Positions 49,741 to 58,504 are shown, counted from the stretch's first letter. The stretch is DNA of 64,000 bases from Halorubrum alkaliphilum (GCF_017873815.1 NZ_JAGGKQ010000008.1:1-64000), one strand, 5' to 3'. The notes: generated by a model not told the origin, from the sequence alone. Program-made: numbers and translations.

Positions 49741-50409
49741 TCAGAAGGGTCCGCCGAAGCCGAGTCCGCCGACGAACACCAGACCAACCGTGAGGAGAAC
49801 AGAGGGGACAAAGATCGCGACCCAGACGGGCTTGCTCCAGTCGAGCACCGTCCTCCCGTCGAGGGGGCCGTACGGGATCAGGTTGAACGCCGCGAGGAAG
49901 ACGTTGATCGCGAGGCCGCGTTCACCGATCAGACTCACGACTTCGTTGCCGAGCAGGATCCCGGCGGCCAGCACCGGCAGGAAAACCGCCAGCAACAGGA
50001 GGTTGACCACTGGGCCGGCGAGCGCGATCCGCCCGTGCTCGGCCGCGGTCAGTCGCCCGCGGTGGTGGACCGCGCCCGGGGCCGCGAAGATGAATCCGAG
50101 TAGTGCGCTCATCACCGCCACGAACAGCATTCCGTTGTCGGCCCGGAACTCCGCAACCTGATCGTATCGGACGGCGACGACCTTGTGGGCGACCTCGTGG
50201 AGCAGGAAGGCGACCCCGGCAGTCAACAGACTGACCGCGAGCGGTAACACGACCCCCGCCGCGAGGAGCCGGTCGAAGCCGGCGGCACCACCCGCGAAAA
50301 ACAGCATGAATGCGACGCCGAGCGCGAGCCACGCGACGAGCAGATCTCTGAGTTCGGTGCCGCTGAAGTAGAGGCCGCCGATCCGGCGACCGCGTACGTT
50401 GGTTCCCAT
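49741..50409 (-). CDS. Site-2-protease-type metallopeptidase (M50)
   Basis: A 222-residue membrane protease with five or six helices. The zinc motif is HEVAH (71-75) within LLHEVAHKVVAVRYDQ, and the second active-site motif is NLIPYGPLDG (176-185), whose Asp is the third zinc ligand. Family members cut membrane-spanning substrates, often membrane-tethered regulators. It lies 13 bp after the TraB-family gene on the same strand, and close to a divergent gene for a membrane-anchored HTH protein. Confidence 0.9.
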   Translation of the reverse strand: MGTNVRGRRIGGLYFSGTELRDLLVAWLALGVAFMLFFAGGAAGFDRLLAAGVVLPLAVSLLTAGVAFLLHEVAHKVVAVRYDQVAEFRADNGMLFVAVMSALLGFIFAAPGAVHHRGRLTAAEHGRIALAGPVVNLLLLAVFLPVLAAGILLGNEVVSLIGERGLAINVFLAAFNLIPYGPLDGRTVLDWSKPVWVAIFVPSVLLTVGLVFVGGLGFGGPF

Positions 50410-50422
50410 GTGTGTCGAGGTG

Positions 50423-52186
50423 TTAGACCGCTGTGACCAGTCCGCGGATCAGGTCGACGCTGTTTCGCGCGCCATCGAGCATGAGCCGGCTGATCTCGTC
50501 GACGCCGCCGATCTCCGCGCCGAACATGACCGGGATCACGTACACGACGAACAGGAAGCTCGCGACGATGCTGCCGACGTTCGTCAGCGCGACGACCACG
50601 ATGAGTTTGAACAGCGGCACGTCGAGCATCGACGAAACGAGAGCGGTAGGAGAGAGGCTCTCGTCCGAGAGCAACTCGTTGAGTTTCCCAATGTCGCCGA
50701 CGTTCACGGTGAGGTGTCGCAACTCCACGTACCCGGTGAACCAGCCGGGAGCGAGAAGCGGGTTGATCGAGGTCATCCACGCGACCGCGCCGCCGACGCC
50801 GGCCGACGACCAGCGCGCGCCGGCCACCTTCGCGAAGCCGAACGCGAAGACGGCGTTGATGAGGAACCACGCGCCGAACAGCCGGAGCAGGAACTCGTTG
50901 CGAACGCCGGCCATCGCCAGCAGGACGAAGAAGGCGATGAATGCGATCGCGATCCCGTAGCCGATCAGCTTCTTCCAGGGGAGCCCGCGACCCTGCTCTT
51001 TCCCCACTAACCCCTCGACCGGCGGGAGGCTGTCCGGGTCCGCGAGATAGCGCTCGATCCCGGCCCGGTGGCCCGCGCCGACGACGGCGACGACGTCGTG
51101 GCCGGCGTCCCGGAGCGCGACGAGCCGGTGGGCGATGAAGGCGTCTCGTTCGTCGATGAGTGCCTCCGCGCCGCCCGGCGAGAACTGGCGGAACTCCTCC
51201 ATCATCATCGTCACCACGTCCGTGTCGGTAAGATCCTCCATGTCGAGCGACTCGATTCCGCCGTGGTCGGTGGGCTCGTTGCTTCCGAGCACCCCGAGCA
51301 CGCTCAACGCCGACGCCGCGAGGAAGCCGACGGTGAGGCCGAGCGCGATCCCGATCCCGAGGCTCCCGATCGCTCTGACCGTGAACCCGCCGAGATACGT
51401 CGCAACGACCCCGTCGGCGAAGCCGAGTGCGACTGCGGCGAGTCCAGCCGTCGCACCGACCCCCGCCGCGGCGAACAGGCGGGTGTCGGGCGAGAGTCCG
51501 ACCCGGCCGACCTGATCGACCACGACCCCGACGACGACCGCTACCAACACGCCCGCAGTTACGCTCGTTAGGATCGGTTCCGTTATGCCGACCGATCCAC
51601 CGAAAACGCCGATCGCAGGACCGGCGAAGATCCCGGCCAGCAAGCCGGCGGTCACGCCGACGACTCGTGGGTCCGTGATCCCGAACGCAAGGCCGCCGAC
51701 CATCCGCAGCTTCTCGATGATCGTCATTCGGGCCCAGAACCGCTGGATCGTCGTTTGGATGTCGCGGTCAACAAGGGCGACGTCGATGCCGAGCCCCTCG
51801 GCGACGTCGACAGCGGCTTTCATGTCCGCGCCGGGATCGATGTCGAACCGCTCGCCGAGTTGCGTCTGGACGTACGAGAGCATCCAGTAGGCGAGAAACT
51901 GGAAGACGGTGTTCCCCTTCAGGAGGTCGCCCGCGTCGAGGTCGTCGGGAGTCTCGCCTTTCATCTGGCGGTACCGACCCTCGTCGAGCTCGACGGCGAC
52001 GACATCGGGACGCTCCCGATCGATCGTCTCCTCGACCTCCTCGACGGAGTGCTCCGAGATGTGGGCGGTCCCGACGACCGTCACCGATCCGGGGTCGCGG
52101 TTGCCGGGAGCGTCCGCGTCGGCGTTCGCCGCGGGAGCCGACGGATCCGACGGCGCGTCGGACGAGCCCCCAGGCGTCTCTGTCAT
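50423..52186 (-). CDS. TraB-domain membrane protein
   Basis: A 587-residue protein. An acidic/Ala-rich start is followed by the TraB/GumN-like domain: VVGTAHISEHSVEEVEETI (GTAHIS at 39-44), VAVELDEGRYRQM and VDRDIQTTIQRFWARM. Then come long hydrophobic stretches (at least eight helices), a cytoplasmic part ending VVAVVGAGHRAGIERYL, and more helices. Archaeal TraB proteins resemble TIKI proteases by fold, but their substrates are unknown. ATG 52186 is about 25 bp from a minus-strand TATA-like CCCTAAACG, so the mRNA may be leaderless. Operon with the M50 protease gene. Confidence 0.87.
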   Translation of the reverse strand: MTETPGGSSDAPSDPSAPAANADADAPGNRDPGSVTVVGTAHISEHSVEEVEETIDRERPDVVAVELDEGRYRQMKGETPDDLDAGDLLKGNTVFQFLAYWMLSYVQTQLGERFDIDPGADMKAAVDVAEGLGIDVALVDRDIQTTIQRFWARMTIIEKLRMVGGLAFGITDPRVVGVTAGLLAGIFAGPAIGVFGGSVGITEPILTSVTAGVLVAVVVGVVVDQVGRVGLSPDTRLFAAAGVGATAGLAAVALGFADGVVATYLGGFTVRAIGSLGIGIALGLTVGFLAASALSVLGVLGSNEPTDHGGIESLDMEDLTDTDVVTMMMEEFRQFSPGGAEALIDERDAFIAHRLVALRDAGHDVVAVVGAGHRAGIERYLADPDSLPPVEGLVGKEQGRGLPWKKLIGYGIAIAFIAFFVLLAMAGVRNEFLLRLFGAWFLINAVFAFGFAKVAGARWSSAGVGGAVAWMTSINPLLAPGWFTGYVELRHLTVNVGDIGKLNELLSDESLSPTALVSSMLDVPLFKLIVVVALTNVGSIVASFLFVVYVIPVMFGAEIGGVDEISRLMLDGARNSVDLIRGLVTAV

Positions 52187-52246
52187 CACCACGACGTACT
52201 TCGCCACCGCGTTTAGGGCTTGTGAGTCCGTGCCGGGGCGAGCGGT

Positions 52247-52318
52247 CCGGCAGTCTCGTCGGTCCACCCGGTTCGACGCACCGGCAGTCTCGTCGGTCCA
52301 CCCGGTTCGACGCACCGG
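52247..52318. repeat. 34-bp direct repeat between divergent promoters
   Basis: Two perfect copies of a 34-bp unit (52247-52280 and 52281-52314) plus the first bases of a third (CCGG to 52318). Each begins CCGGCAGTCTCGTCGGTCC and ends GGTTCGACGCA. The block lies about 60 bp upstream of the TraB start and about 60-130 bp upstream of the HTH-membrane gene, so it could serve both promoters. Confidence 0.9.
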
Positions 52319-52376
52319 TTCGTTCCGGCCCGGTCGTCCCGACAGATTTGTATCATAGCACCGTTCATACGGGCAC

Positions 52377-53150
52377 ATGTCCCGGCTGTTACCCTCCCTG
52401 CCGGACTCCACGCCGGAGGACCGCGATCCGCGCGTCGTCGGCGTCGACGACGACGACGCCGAGGACGTCATCTCCGCGCTCGGCTCCGAGACCGCCAGGA
52501 ACGCCCTCTCCGCGCTGCACGAGGAACCGGCAACGACCTCGGAGCTCGCCGACGAGCTCGACACGTCCCTCCAGAACGTCCAGTACCACCTTTCGAAGCT
52601 CTCCGAGGCCGACGTCGTCGACGTCGTCGACACGACCTACTCGGAGAAGGGCCGCGAGATGAACGTGTACGCGCCGACCGACGAGCCGCTCGTGTTGTTC
52701 GCGGGCGGCTCCGAGGAGTCGACCGGGATCAAAACCGCCCTGAAGAAACTGCTCGGCGGCTACGGGATCATCGGTCTCGCCGCCCTCGCCACCCAGGAAG
52801 CGTTCACGTCGTTCCTCTCGGAGACCGCGACGGGGGGTGCCGACGACGCGCCGGCAGCAACGGCCGACGAGGATGCTGCGGACGACGACGTGGGGTTCGC
52901 AGCCGAGGAGTCAGACGAAGCGGGGGACGTCGAGGAAGACGTGGCCGCGGACGAAGACGTCGATGACTTCGACTCCGCGGCGGACGTCGAGCCCGACGAC
53001 GGGTTCGCGATCGAGGACAGCGCGAGCGAGCGGGCGGACCTCCTCGTCGACATCGCGGAAGTGCTTGCGGAGCCCGGCGTGGTGTTCTTTCTCGGGGCCG
53101 GACTCGTGTTCACGCTCGCGTGGGCATACTGGTACCGGAGCAAGCGATAG
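52377..53150 (+). CDS. Membrane-anchored HTH transcriptional regulator
   Basis: A 257-residue protein. Residues 29-100 are an ArsR-type winged helix (DVISALGSETARNALSALHE, TTSELADELDTSLQNVQYHL). Residues 127-148 are a first hydrophobic segment, 150-220 a disordered acidic linker, and 233-253 a C-terminal membrane helix followed by YWYRSKR. This is a DNA-binding domain held at the membrane. It is divergent from the TraB/M50 protease operon, which suggests release by intramembrane cleavage (inference). Confidence 0.85.
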   Translation: MSRLLPSLPDSTPEDRDPRVVGVDDDDAEDVISALGSETARNALSALHEEPATTSELADELDTSLQNVQYHLSKLSEADVVDVVDTTYSEKGREMNVYAPTDEPLVLFAGGSEESTGIKTALKKLLGGYGIIGLAALATQEAFTSFLSETATGGADDAPAATADEDAADDDVGFAAEESDEAGDVEEDVAADEDVDDFDSAADVEPDDGFAIEDSASERADLLVDIAEVLAEPGVVFFLGAGLVFTLAWAYWYRSKR

Positions 53151-53230
53151 ATGACCGCAGAAACCGATCGATGGGCCCCAGTGCGTCCCCCGGGGACAAC
53201 TATTCATGCGGCCGTACCGAACCCGTAAAC

Positions 53231-53701
53231 ATGGAACACGAAGCCGAGGTCGTCGGCGTCGGTGCCGGCTCCGCGCCCGGTGGCGACGTCCCGGCAGTCA
53301 TCCTCCGCGCACGGGATCGGTACGTCCCGATCTTCGTCAGCGGCGATCAGGCGCGGTCGATCGGCACCGTCATCGAGGGGGAGCCGTTCGACCGCCCGCT
53401 CACGCACGATCTCTTCGTCGAGGTGCTCACGGAGTTCGGCGGTGCGGTGGATCGGATCCGGATCGACGACCTCACGGACGGCACCTTCTACGCCAAGGTC
53501 GACGTCGAACGATACGAGGACGGCGAGCCGGAGACGTTCGTCTTCGACGCCCGACCGTCGGACGCGCTCGCGCTCGCGGTCCGCGTCGAGTGCCCGGTCG
53601 TCGTCTCCGACGAGGTGATAGACGAGGCGGGGCGGCCGCCGGACTCGATCCGGTTCGGCGGAGACGGTGGCGAGGGTGACGGAGGATTCGAGGGAAGGTA
53701 G
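53231..53701 (+). CDS. Bifunctional nuclease family protein
   Basis: A 156-residue protein with the BFN domain (DUF151): VPAVILRARDRYVPIFVSGDQARSIG in two pieces, RPLTHDLFVEVLTEFGG, and the ARPSDALALAVRVECPVVVSDEV stretch. The family is named for nuclease activity reported for plant members; archaeal function is untested. A hydrophilic Gly-rich tail. 34 bp before the thioesterase gene. Confidence 0.88.
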   Translation: MEHEAEVVGVGAGSAPGGDVPAVILRARDRYVPIFVSGDQARSIGTVIEGEPFDRPLTHDLFVEVLTEFGGAVDRIRIDDLTDGTFYAKVDVERYEDGEPETFVFDARPSDALALAVRVECPVVVSDEVIDEAGRPPDSIRFGGDGGEGDGGFEGR

Positions 53702-53735
53702 CTGGGTTCAAGTTCCCGGACCGTCCATCGCGAAC

Positions 53736-54296
53736 ATGACCGACCCGGAATCGACGGCGGACGCGGAGACGAGTCCGGACACGGAAACGAGCGGGAACGA
53801 GGAACCAGAAGCGGGAACGGCCACGGCGACGCTCGCCGAGTCGTACACCGAGATGACGGAGATGCTCCTGCCGAACGACACCAACAACCTCGGCCGGGCG
53901 CTCGGGGGAGCGGTACTCCACTGGATGGACATCTGTGGCGCCATCGCGGGGATGCGCTTTGCCAGCCGACAGGTGGTCACCGCGTCGATGGACCACGTCG
54001 ACTTCATCGCGCCGATCGAGATGGGTGAGGTCGTCACCATCGAAGGGTACGTGTTCAACACCGGACGGACGAGCCTCGACGTGAAAGTCGAGGTGCGCGC
54101 GGAGAACCCGCGAACCGGAGAGACCCGGCGCACCACCACCTCGTACTTCACTTTCGTCGCGCTCGACGAGGAGGGGGGGCCGACGACCGTTCCGGACCTC
54201 GAAAGCCCGACCGCGGAGGAGGCGGCCCTCCGCGAGCGCGCCGTGGAGGGGCGACGCGAACAGCTCCGGGAAGTCGTCGAGCGCTACGACGTCTGA
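53736..54296 (+). CDS. Acyl-CoA thioesterase (hot-dog fold)
   Basis: A 186-residue protein. An acidic extension of about 30 residues is followed by a hot-dog domain: YTEMTEMLLPNDTNNLGRALGG, GGAVLHWMDICGAIAGMRFA, MDHVDFIAPIEMGEVV and TTSYFTFVALD. The Asn/Asp and Asp pattern is that of YciA-type acyl-CoA hydrolases. The natural acyl chain is unknown. Start at MTDPES. Confidence 0.88.
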   Translation: MTDPESTADAETSPDTETSGNEEPEAGTATATLAESYTEMTEMLLPNDTNNLGRALGGAVLHWMDICGAIAGMRFASRQVVTASMDHVDFIAPIEMGEVVTIEGYVFNTGRTSLDVKVEVRAENPRTGETRRTTTSYFTFVALDEEGGPTTVPDLESPTAEEAALRERAVEGRREQLREVVERYDV

Positions 54297-54306
54297 CGGC
54301 TCCGCG

Positions 54307-54786
54307 TTACGGATCCGATCTCCGACAGCCCCGTGTCTCGGTTTCGGTCACGGACTCGTACGTCTCCACGACCCGATCGATCAGGTCTTCCAACTCCGTC
54401 GCCCACGAGAGGTGGCTGGCGCAGTCACAGTCGGACGCGCCGAAGCCAGCGACCGGACCGTCGGGAAGCCGGTCGGCCACCGCACACTCGACGTCCGCTC
54501 CCGGCCCGTGAACGACCCGGTCGATCTGAGCCGCGGGGCGTCCGAGGAAGTAGTCGACGTGCCAGTGGCGCACGTCGTGGTCGCCGCGAGCGGTCCGGCG
54601 GTGCCGACGAACCCGCGAGAACCCGCCCGACCCGAGCGCGCTCCCGGTGTAGGCGTACGCGCCGGCGGGGAACTCGTGCTCGCCGAGCGCGCCGACGTCG
54701 ATGGCGATCGGCTCCGGGAGCTCGACGACGAGGGTATAGGTGCCGCCGACGGGAGCCCGCTCCGCCGCGTCGTCGGCCACGGTCAC
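54307..54786 (-). CDS. DUF123 (GIY-YIG-like) protein
   Basis: A 159-residue protein starting at GTG. It has TYTLVVELPEPIAIDVGALG, AYAYTGSALGSGGFSRVRRH and RHWHVDYFLG, the DUF123 pattern related to GIY-YIG nucleases but with altered key residues. Cysteines cluster near ASDCDCASHL. The GTG overlaps the preceding stop (GTGA), so it is translationally coupled to the DCC gene; a start 6 bases further on is an alternative. Function unknown, possibly nucleic-acid cleavage. Confidence 0.78.
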   Translation of the reverse strand: MTVADDAAERAPVGGTYTLVVELPEPIAIDVGALGEHEFPAGAYAYTGSALGSGGFSRVRRHRRTARGDHDVRHWHVDYFLGRPAAQIDRVVHGPGADVECAVADRLPDGPVAGFGASDCDCASHLSWATELEDLIDRVVETYESVTETETRGCRRSDP

Positions 54787-55217
54787 GCGGTCCGTTCCGG
54801 CGGATCGCTCGCCGCCGGGCGGAGCGAGTCGACCAGCTCCGCCGCCTCGTCGGTCAGCTCGTACGTGTCGTGGAAGTCGTCCGGGTCGCGACCGCGACCC
54901 GAGAGCGCGCCGACCACCCCGGCGATCCGGTCGTAGTTGTCGCGAACGAGACCGCCAACGATCCCCGGTGTTCCCGCCCTGTCGGCCAGCTCCTCGGCAG
55001 CGGACCGGCCGGCGTACACCGACCGCTCGGCGGGATCGACGAGCACCATCGCGAACGGCCGCGCGTCGAACTGCGCGTCGAGGAACGGGCCGACCGGATC
55101 GGCCTCCCACGGCACCGCCTCGACGCCGTCGAGCCGACGGAGCGCGCCCGCCGCGATGGAGCAGTACGGGCAATCGCCGTCGAAGACCAATACGGGCGCG
55201 TCCGGTCCGTGATCCAT
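54783..55217 (-). CDS. DCC family thiol-disulfide oxidoreductase-like protein
   Basis: A 144-residue protein with the family hallmark VLVFDGDCPYCS (residues 9-20, Asp-x-Asp-Cys-x-x-Cys) and the ALRRLDGVEAVPWE region. DCC (DUF393) proteins are thioredoxin-fold relatives of unproven function. First of the two-gene DCC-DUF123 operon. Confidence 0.88.
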   Translation of the reverse strand: MDHGPDAPVLVFDGDCPYCSIAAGALRRLDGVEAVPWEADPVGPFLDAQFDARPFAMVLVDPAERSVYAGRSAAEELADRAGTPGIVGGLVRDNYDRIAGVVGALSGRGRDPDDFHDTYELTDEAAELVDSLRPAASDPPERTA

Positions 55218-55307
55218 ACCTCACCGTACGTTCCACCGGAACTTAAGAAGCGGGCCGCCACGAAACCGGTCGGCCACGTCGAGTCCCATCGGAACCGACA
55301 CGCCGGG

Positions 55308-55586
55308 TCAGTCGTACGGATATCGGCCCGTCGCGCCGCACTCGCGACACCGAACGACGACGCGTCCAGGGCCGAGCCGGACGCGACTCGTCCTTCCGGG
55401 ACGGAGATACACGTCACAGCCGTCACAGGTCTTCCGCTCGAACTCCCGCGGGACGCCACAGCGGTTCCGCTCGGCGATCCGTCTCGCGAGACGGACGTAC
55501 TCCCGTGCGCGGTCGTACTCGTCGTCGATGACCGCCTCCCGGGCGAGTCCGAACAGCCGCTCTATCCGTTCCGACGGGATCCCCAT
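55308..55586 (-). CDS. rnp4: Ribonuclease P protein component 4 (Rpp21)
   Basis: A 92-residue zinc-ribbon protein: helical N-terminus RIERLFGLAREAV and EYVRLARRIAERNR, then CDGC and CREC cysteine pairs around VYLRPGRTSRVRLG, ending ATGRYPYD. Rpp21 pairs with Rpp29 on the specificity side of RNase P. The start was placed at MGIPSER, because the frame upstream is an antisense shadow of the Trm112-like gene. Rnp2 and Rnp3 are also in this window. Confidence 0.92.
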   Translation of the reverse strand: MGIPSERIERLFGLAREAVIDDEYDRAREYVRLARRIAERNRCGVPREFERKTCDGCDVYLRPGRTSRVRLGPGRVVVRCRECGATGRYPYD

Positions 55587-55713
55587 GTCGTTTCGCGCGG
55601 GACCGTCGGGCAAAGGCGTTGCCATCGCCGTGAGCCACGAGGGGTCTCGGTACCCGGGAACGTCCGCGCCCGCAACCCGCAGGCTTTTGAGCGATCCGCG
55701 CGAACCGGCGCGC

Positions 55714-55923
55714 ATGAAGGAGTCGCTGATGGACGTGATCTGCTGTCCGCTCGACAAGGGAGACCTCGAACTCGACGTCGACGAACGCGACGGCGAGGAG
55801 ATACTGGAGGGGACGCTCACGTGTACCGAGTGTGGCGAGACCTACCCGATCGAGGATGGGATCCCGAACCTCCTCCCGCCCGATATGCGCGAGGAGGAAG
55901 AGAACGGGGAGGCGGCGGCCTGA
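55714..55923 (+). CDS. Trm112-like zinc-ribbon protein
   Basis: A 69-residue protein with MKESLMDVICCPLDKGDLEL, a CTECGETYPIEDGIPNLLPP segment and an acidic tail. This is the Trm112 pattern: archaeal Trm112 activates several RNA and protein methyltransferases by binding them. Opposite strand to rnp4, head to head with a short promoter gap. Confidence 0.88.
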   Translation: MKESLMDVICCPLDKGDLELDVDERDGEEILEGTLTCTECGETYPIEDGIPNLLPPDMREEEENGEAAA

Positions 55924-56022
55924 ACCGGGATCGAGAACTCGGTCGGCCCCGCGGTCTCGAACGGCGAGTGAACCCCCCGGATGGAGTGAATCTTTTTCAG
56001 ATCAGGGTGTGAGAGACCACAC

Positions 56023-56604
56023 GTGGCGACTCTCGAAGTCGAACTGAACGGGGACGAGGTCCACGCCATCGAGGGACCCGACCGGTTCACGACGACGAAG
56101 CCGTTCTCCATCGAGCTGGCGAACCTCGGCCGATCGACGCACGTTCACCTCCACTTCGACGACGATCTGGACCGCGTCACGTCGATAGACGAGGTGAACC
56201 ACTTCGTCGAGGACGAGGCCGTCAAGCGGGTCCACGTCTCGAAGCGGGACGTCGACGAGCCCGTTCGCGGGAAACTCAAGGTCGTGACGGGTTACGGATC
56301 GAACTCGACGTACGTCGACGTGCGGATCGAACCGTCGGTCGAGACGGCCCCGGACGAGGTCGTGGTCGACGAGCGGCTCTCGAAGCCGCCCGAGCGGACG
56401 CCGTCTCCCCCGGCCTCCCGGCGGTTCGCGGACGCACTTGAACGCGCGATCGAGCGCGGCGGGGTCACCGCGCTCGTTTTCGCGTTCCTCGCCGTCGGGC
56501 TTGGCGTCGCGGTCGCGTTCGCGGTCGACAGCGTTCTGGTGTTCCTCGTCGTCGGCGTGGTACTCACCGTAACGATCGCGGTCACGTTGCTCGCGCTGTG
56601 GTGA
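56023..56604 (+). CDS. Conserved haloarchaeal protein with two C-terminal membrane helices
   Basis: A 193-residue protein starting at GTG. The N-terminal 110 residues form a beta-rich soluble domain (LEVELNGDEVHAIEGPDRF, HVHLHFDDDL), followed by a linker with SKPPERTPSPPASRR and two membrane helices (about 146-190). CTTTTTCAG upstream at 55992-56000 predicts a leaderless mRNA. I do not recognise a function. Confidence 0.7.
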   Translation: MATLEVELNGDEVHAIEGPDRFTTTKPFSIELANLGRSTHVHLHFDDDLDRVTSIDEVNHFVEDEAVKRVHVSKRDVDEPVRGKLKVVTGYGSNSTYVDVRIEPSVETAPDEVVVDERLSKPPERTPSPPASRRFADALERAIERGGVTALVFAFLAVGLGVAVAFAVDSVLVFLVVGVVLTVTIAVTLLALW

Positions 56605-56685
56605 GCGACATCGGCGTGCCGGGGCCGGCGGACGCGGGCGAACCGGATCCGCGCGCTTTTAAGCGTCCCGGCGGAACGAACGGGC

Positions 56686-56874
56686 ATGAGCTTCGAGAAG
56701 GAAGACGAGGTCGTCCTCCACGACAAACACAGCGAGTACGACGGCGAGTCCGGGCAGATCACGCAGGTGATGGAGACGATGTTCGGCGACGCGACCTACA
56801 CCGTCAGCTTCGAGGACGGACAGGAGACCGGCGTCCCTGAGGGCTCGCTCGAGGCCGTCGAGGACGAGGAATAA
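56686..56874 (+). CDS. Small SH3-like protein (DUF1918-like)
   Basis: A 62-residue acidic beta-barrel-like protein: EDEVVLHDKHSEYDGESGQI and ATYTVSFEDGQETGVPEGS. It resembles DUF1918-type small barrels; function unknown. CTTTTAAGC at about 56656-56664 lies 26 bp upstream, predicting a leaderless transcript. Confidence 0.72.
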   Translation: MSFEKEDEVVLHDKHSEYDGESGQITQVMETMFGDATYTVSFEDGQETGVPEGSLEAVEDEE

Positions 56875-56895
56875 CCCCGTTTTTCAGCGCCCGTA

Positions 56896-57342
56896 ATGCC
56901 CGAAGTTCCGTTTCATTACGTCGATCTCCGGACGTTCTCGTACGCGACCGAGGACGAGAAGCGCGTCGAGGACGCGCTCCGCTCGCTGCTCCCCGAGGAC
57001 GCCGAGATCGACCGCATGGAGAACGTCGGCCATCACGGCGACCGGATCGTCGTGTTGTCCGCGCGGATCGAGGTCGCTGACGGGATGCGACACGTGCTCG
57101 ACCGTCTCTCCGAACTCGACGATCTCGACCGCGTGCTCGCCGAGCTCGACCAGCGGGTGGACGACAACTGCGCGCTGTTCATGCGGCTCGACAAACAGGC
57201 GGCGTTCCGCGGCGACGTCGTGCTCGGCCCGGGGATCACCGTCCGGGCGAAAGTCGAGGCCTATCCGGCGAAGAAGGCGGCAGCGGTCGAGAACGCTCGT
57301 GAGACCCTTGAACGGTTAGCCGACGACGGGAACGAGAACTAG
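56896..57342 (+). CDS. RNA-binding domain protein (COG1325, exosome-associated type)
   Basis: A 148-residue protein starting MPEVPFHYVDLRTFSYATEDE, with ENVGHHGDRIVVLSARIE and CALFMRLDKQAAFRGDVVLG. It matches the archaeal COG1325 family, predicted RNA-binding and once annotated as exosome subunit; direct evidence is lacking. It follows the small barrel gene by 21 bp. Confidence 0.82.
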   Translation: MPEVPFHYVDLRTFSYATEDEKRVEDALRSLLPEDAEIDRMENVGHHGDRIVVLSARIEVADGMRHVLDRLSELDDLDRVLAELDQRVDDNCALFMRLDKQAAFRGDVVLGPGITVRAKVEAYPAKKAAAVENARETLERLADDGNEN

Positions 57343-57370
57343 TCACGGCCGTCACTCGGTGCCGGGATCG

Positions 57371-57670
57371 TCACTCGTCGCCGAGGCGGTCCGTGTCGAT
57401 GCTCGTCCCCGGTGGCGTGACGACGAGAAACCCGCGGAAATGCATTAACTCGCCGCCCATGTCTCGTATCTCGCGTGCGAAGCCGGCGGCGAGTTCGTTG
57501 AGGTCGCCGTCGATGGACAACAGCAGCGTGTTGCCGTAGTCGACGCTGCGGATCCACGTCTCGGGATCGGTCGTCCCGTCCAGTACGCCGAGGACGACGT
57601 CGCCGCTGTCGGCGAACGCCTCGTCCATCTGCTCTTCGGCGTCCCGCAGGTCGAGGTCCCAGTCGCTCAT
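57371..57670 (-). CDS. Small conserved haloarchaeal protein (DUF5779-like)
   Basis: A 99-residue acidic protein: MSDWDLDLRDAEEQMDEAF, VVLGVLDGTTDPETWIRSV, LNELAAGFAREIRDMGGEL and HFRGFLVVTPPG. From memory it fits DUF5779; function unknown. The frame continues upstream as an antisense shadow of the DsbA-like gene, so the start was placed at this Met. Confidence 0.75.
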   Translation of the reverse strand: MSDWDLDLRDAEEQMDEAFADSGDVVLGVLDGTTDPETWIRSVDYGNTLLLSIDGDLNELAAGFAREIRDMGGELMHFRGFLVVTPPGTSIDTDRLGDE

Positions 57671-57772
57671 ACCCGAGAGTCGCCACACGCCGGCAAAAGC
57701 GTTCGGGGCTCGTCGAGTCATCGGTCTCCGGACCTCGGTGTGATTAAGTGTCCGCCACCCCGACTGACGGGC

Positions 57773-58429
57773 ATGAACCATACGCGACGCGCCCTGCTCG
57801 CGGGCGTCGCCGCCGGCGGCGTCGTCGGCGCGGCCGGCTGTCTCGGCGAGGACGGACCCGACACGGATGACACCGGGGAGTACGACTGCGATCTGGACGA
57901 GCCCGTCGTGCCGGACCCCGAGTTCCGTGCGGTCATCGGTGACCCCGACGCCGACGTGGTCGTTCAGGCGTACGAGGACTTCACCTGTCCCGGATGTGCG
58001 CAGTTCAAACTCCAACAGTTCCCCGCGATCCGCGAGGAGTACATCGATCCCGGCACCGTCCGCTACGAGCACTGGGACTTCCCGATTCCGTCCGACGAGG
58101 AGTGGGCGTACGCGGTCGCCAGCGCGGCTCGCGGGGTCGGCGTCCGCGAGGGCGGCGAGGCGTTCTTCGCGTTCGCCTCGACGATCTACGAGTCACAGGA
58201 GGAGTACAACTTGGAGGCGATCGGATCGGCGGCCGAGACCGCCGGCGACGACCCGTGTGCCGCCATGGCCGATGCCCTCCACGAGAGCGCTCGGTCCGCC
58301 ATTGAGGACGACAGGGAGGCAGGCAGCGCTCGCGGCGTCAACGCGACGCCGACCGTAGTCGTCAACGGCCAGGCGGTCGCCGAGCCGACGGCCGAGGCAG
58401 TCGGAAACGCGATCGACGCCGAACGCTGA
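57773..58429 (+). CDS. DsbA-family thiol-disulfide lipoprotein
   Basis: A 218-residue exported protein. Signal with TRRALLAGVAAGG and lipobox AAGC (Cys23), then a thioredoxin-fold domain: VVVQAYEDFTCPGCAQFKL (Cys72-Pro-Gly-Cys75), a helical insert, and the cis-Pro loop GVNATPTVVVNGQ. It probably catalyses disulfide exchange outside the cell. The Met chosen is directly before HTRR; upstream codons are outside the likely transcript. Confidence 0.9.
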   Translation: MNHTRRALLAGVAAGGVVGAAGCLGEDGPDTDDTGEYDCDLDEPVVPDPEFRAVIGDPDADVVVQAYEDFTCPGCAQFKLQQFPAIREEYIDPGTVRYEHWDFPIPSDEEWAYAVASAARGVGVREGGEAFFAFASTIYESQEEYNLEAIGSAAETAGDDPCAAMADALHESARSAIEDDREAGSARGVNATPTVVVNGQAVAEPTAEAVGNAIDAER

Positions 58430-58504
58430 CGACCGAGGACGCGACTCTCCGCCTCTGACCAGCCGACTACCCCTGAACGCCCCCGACCGCTCCGAACGCC
58501 GCTC

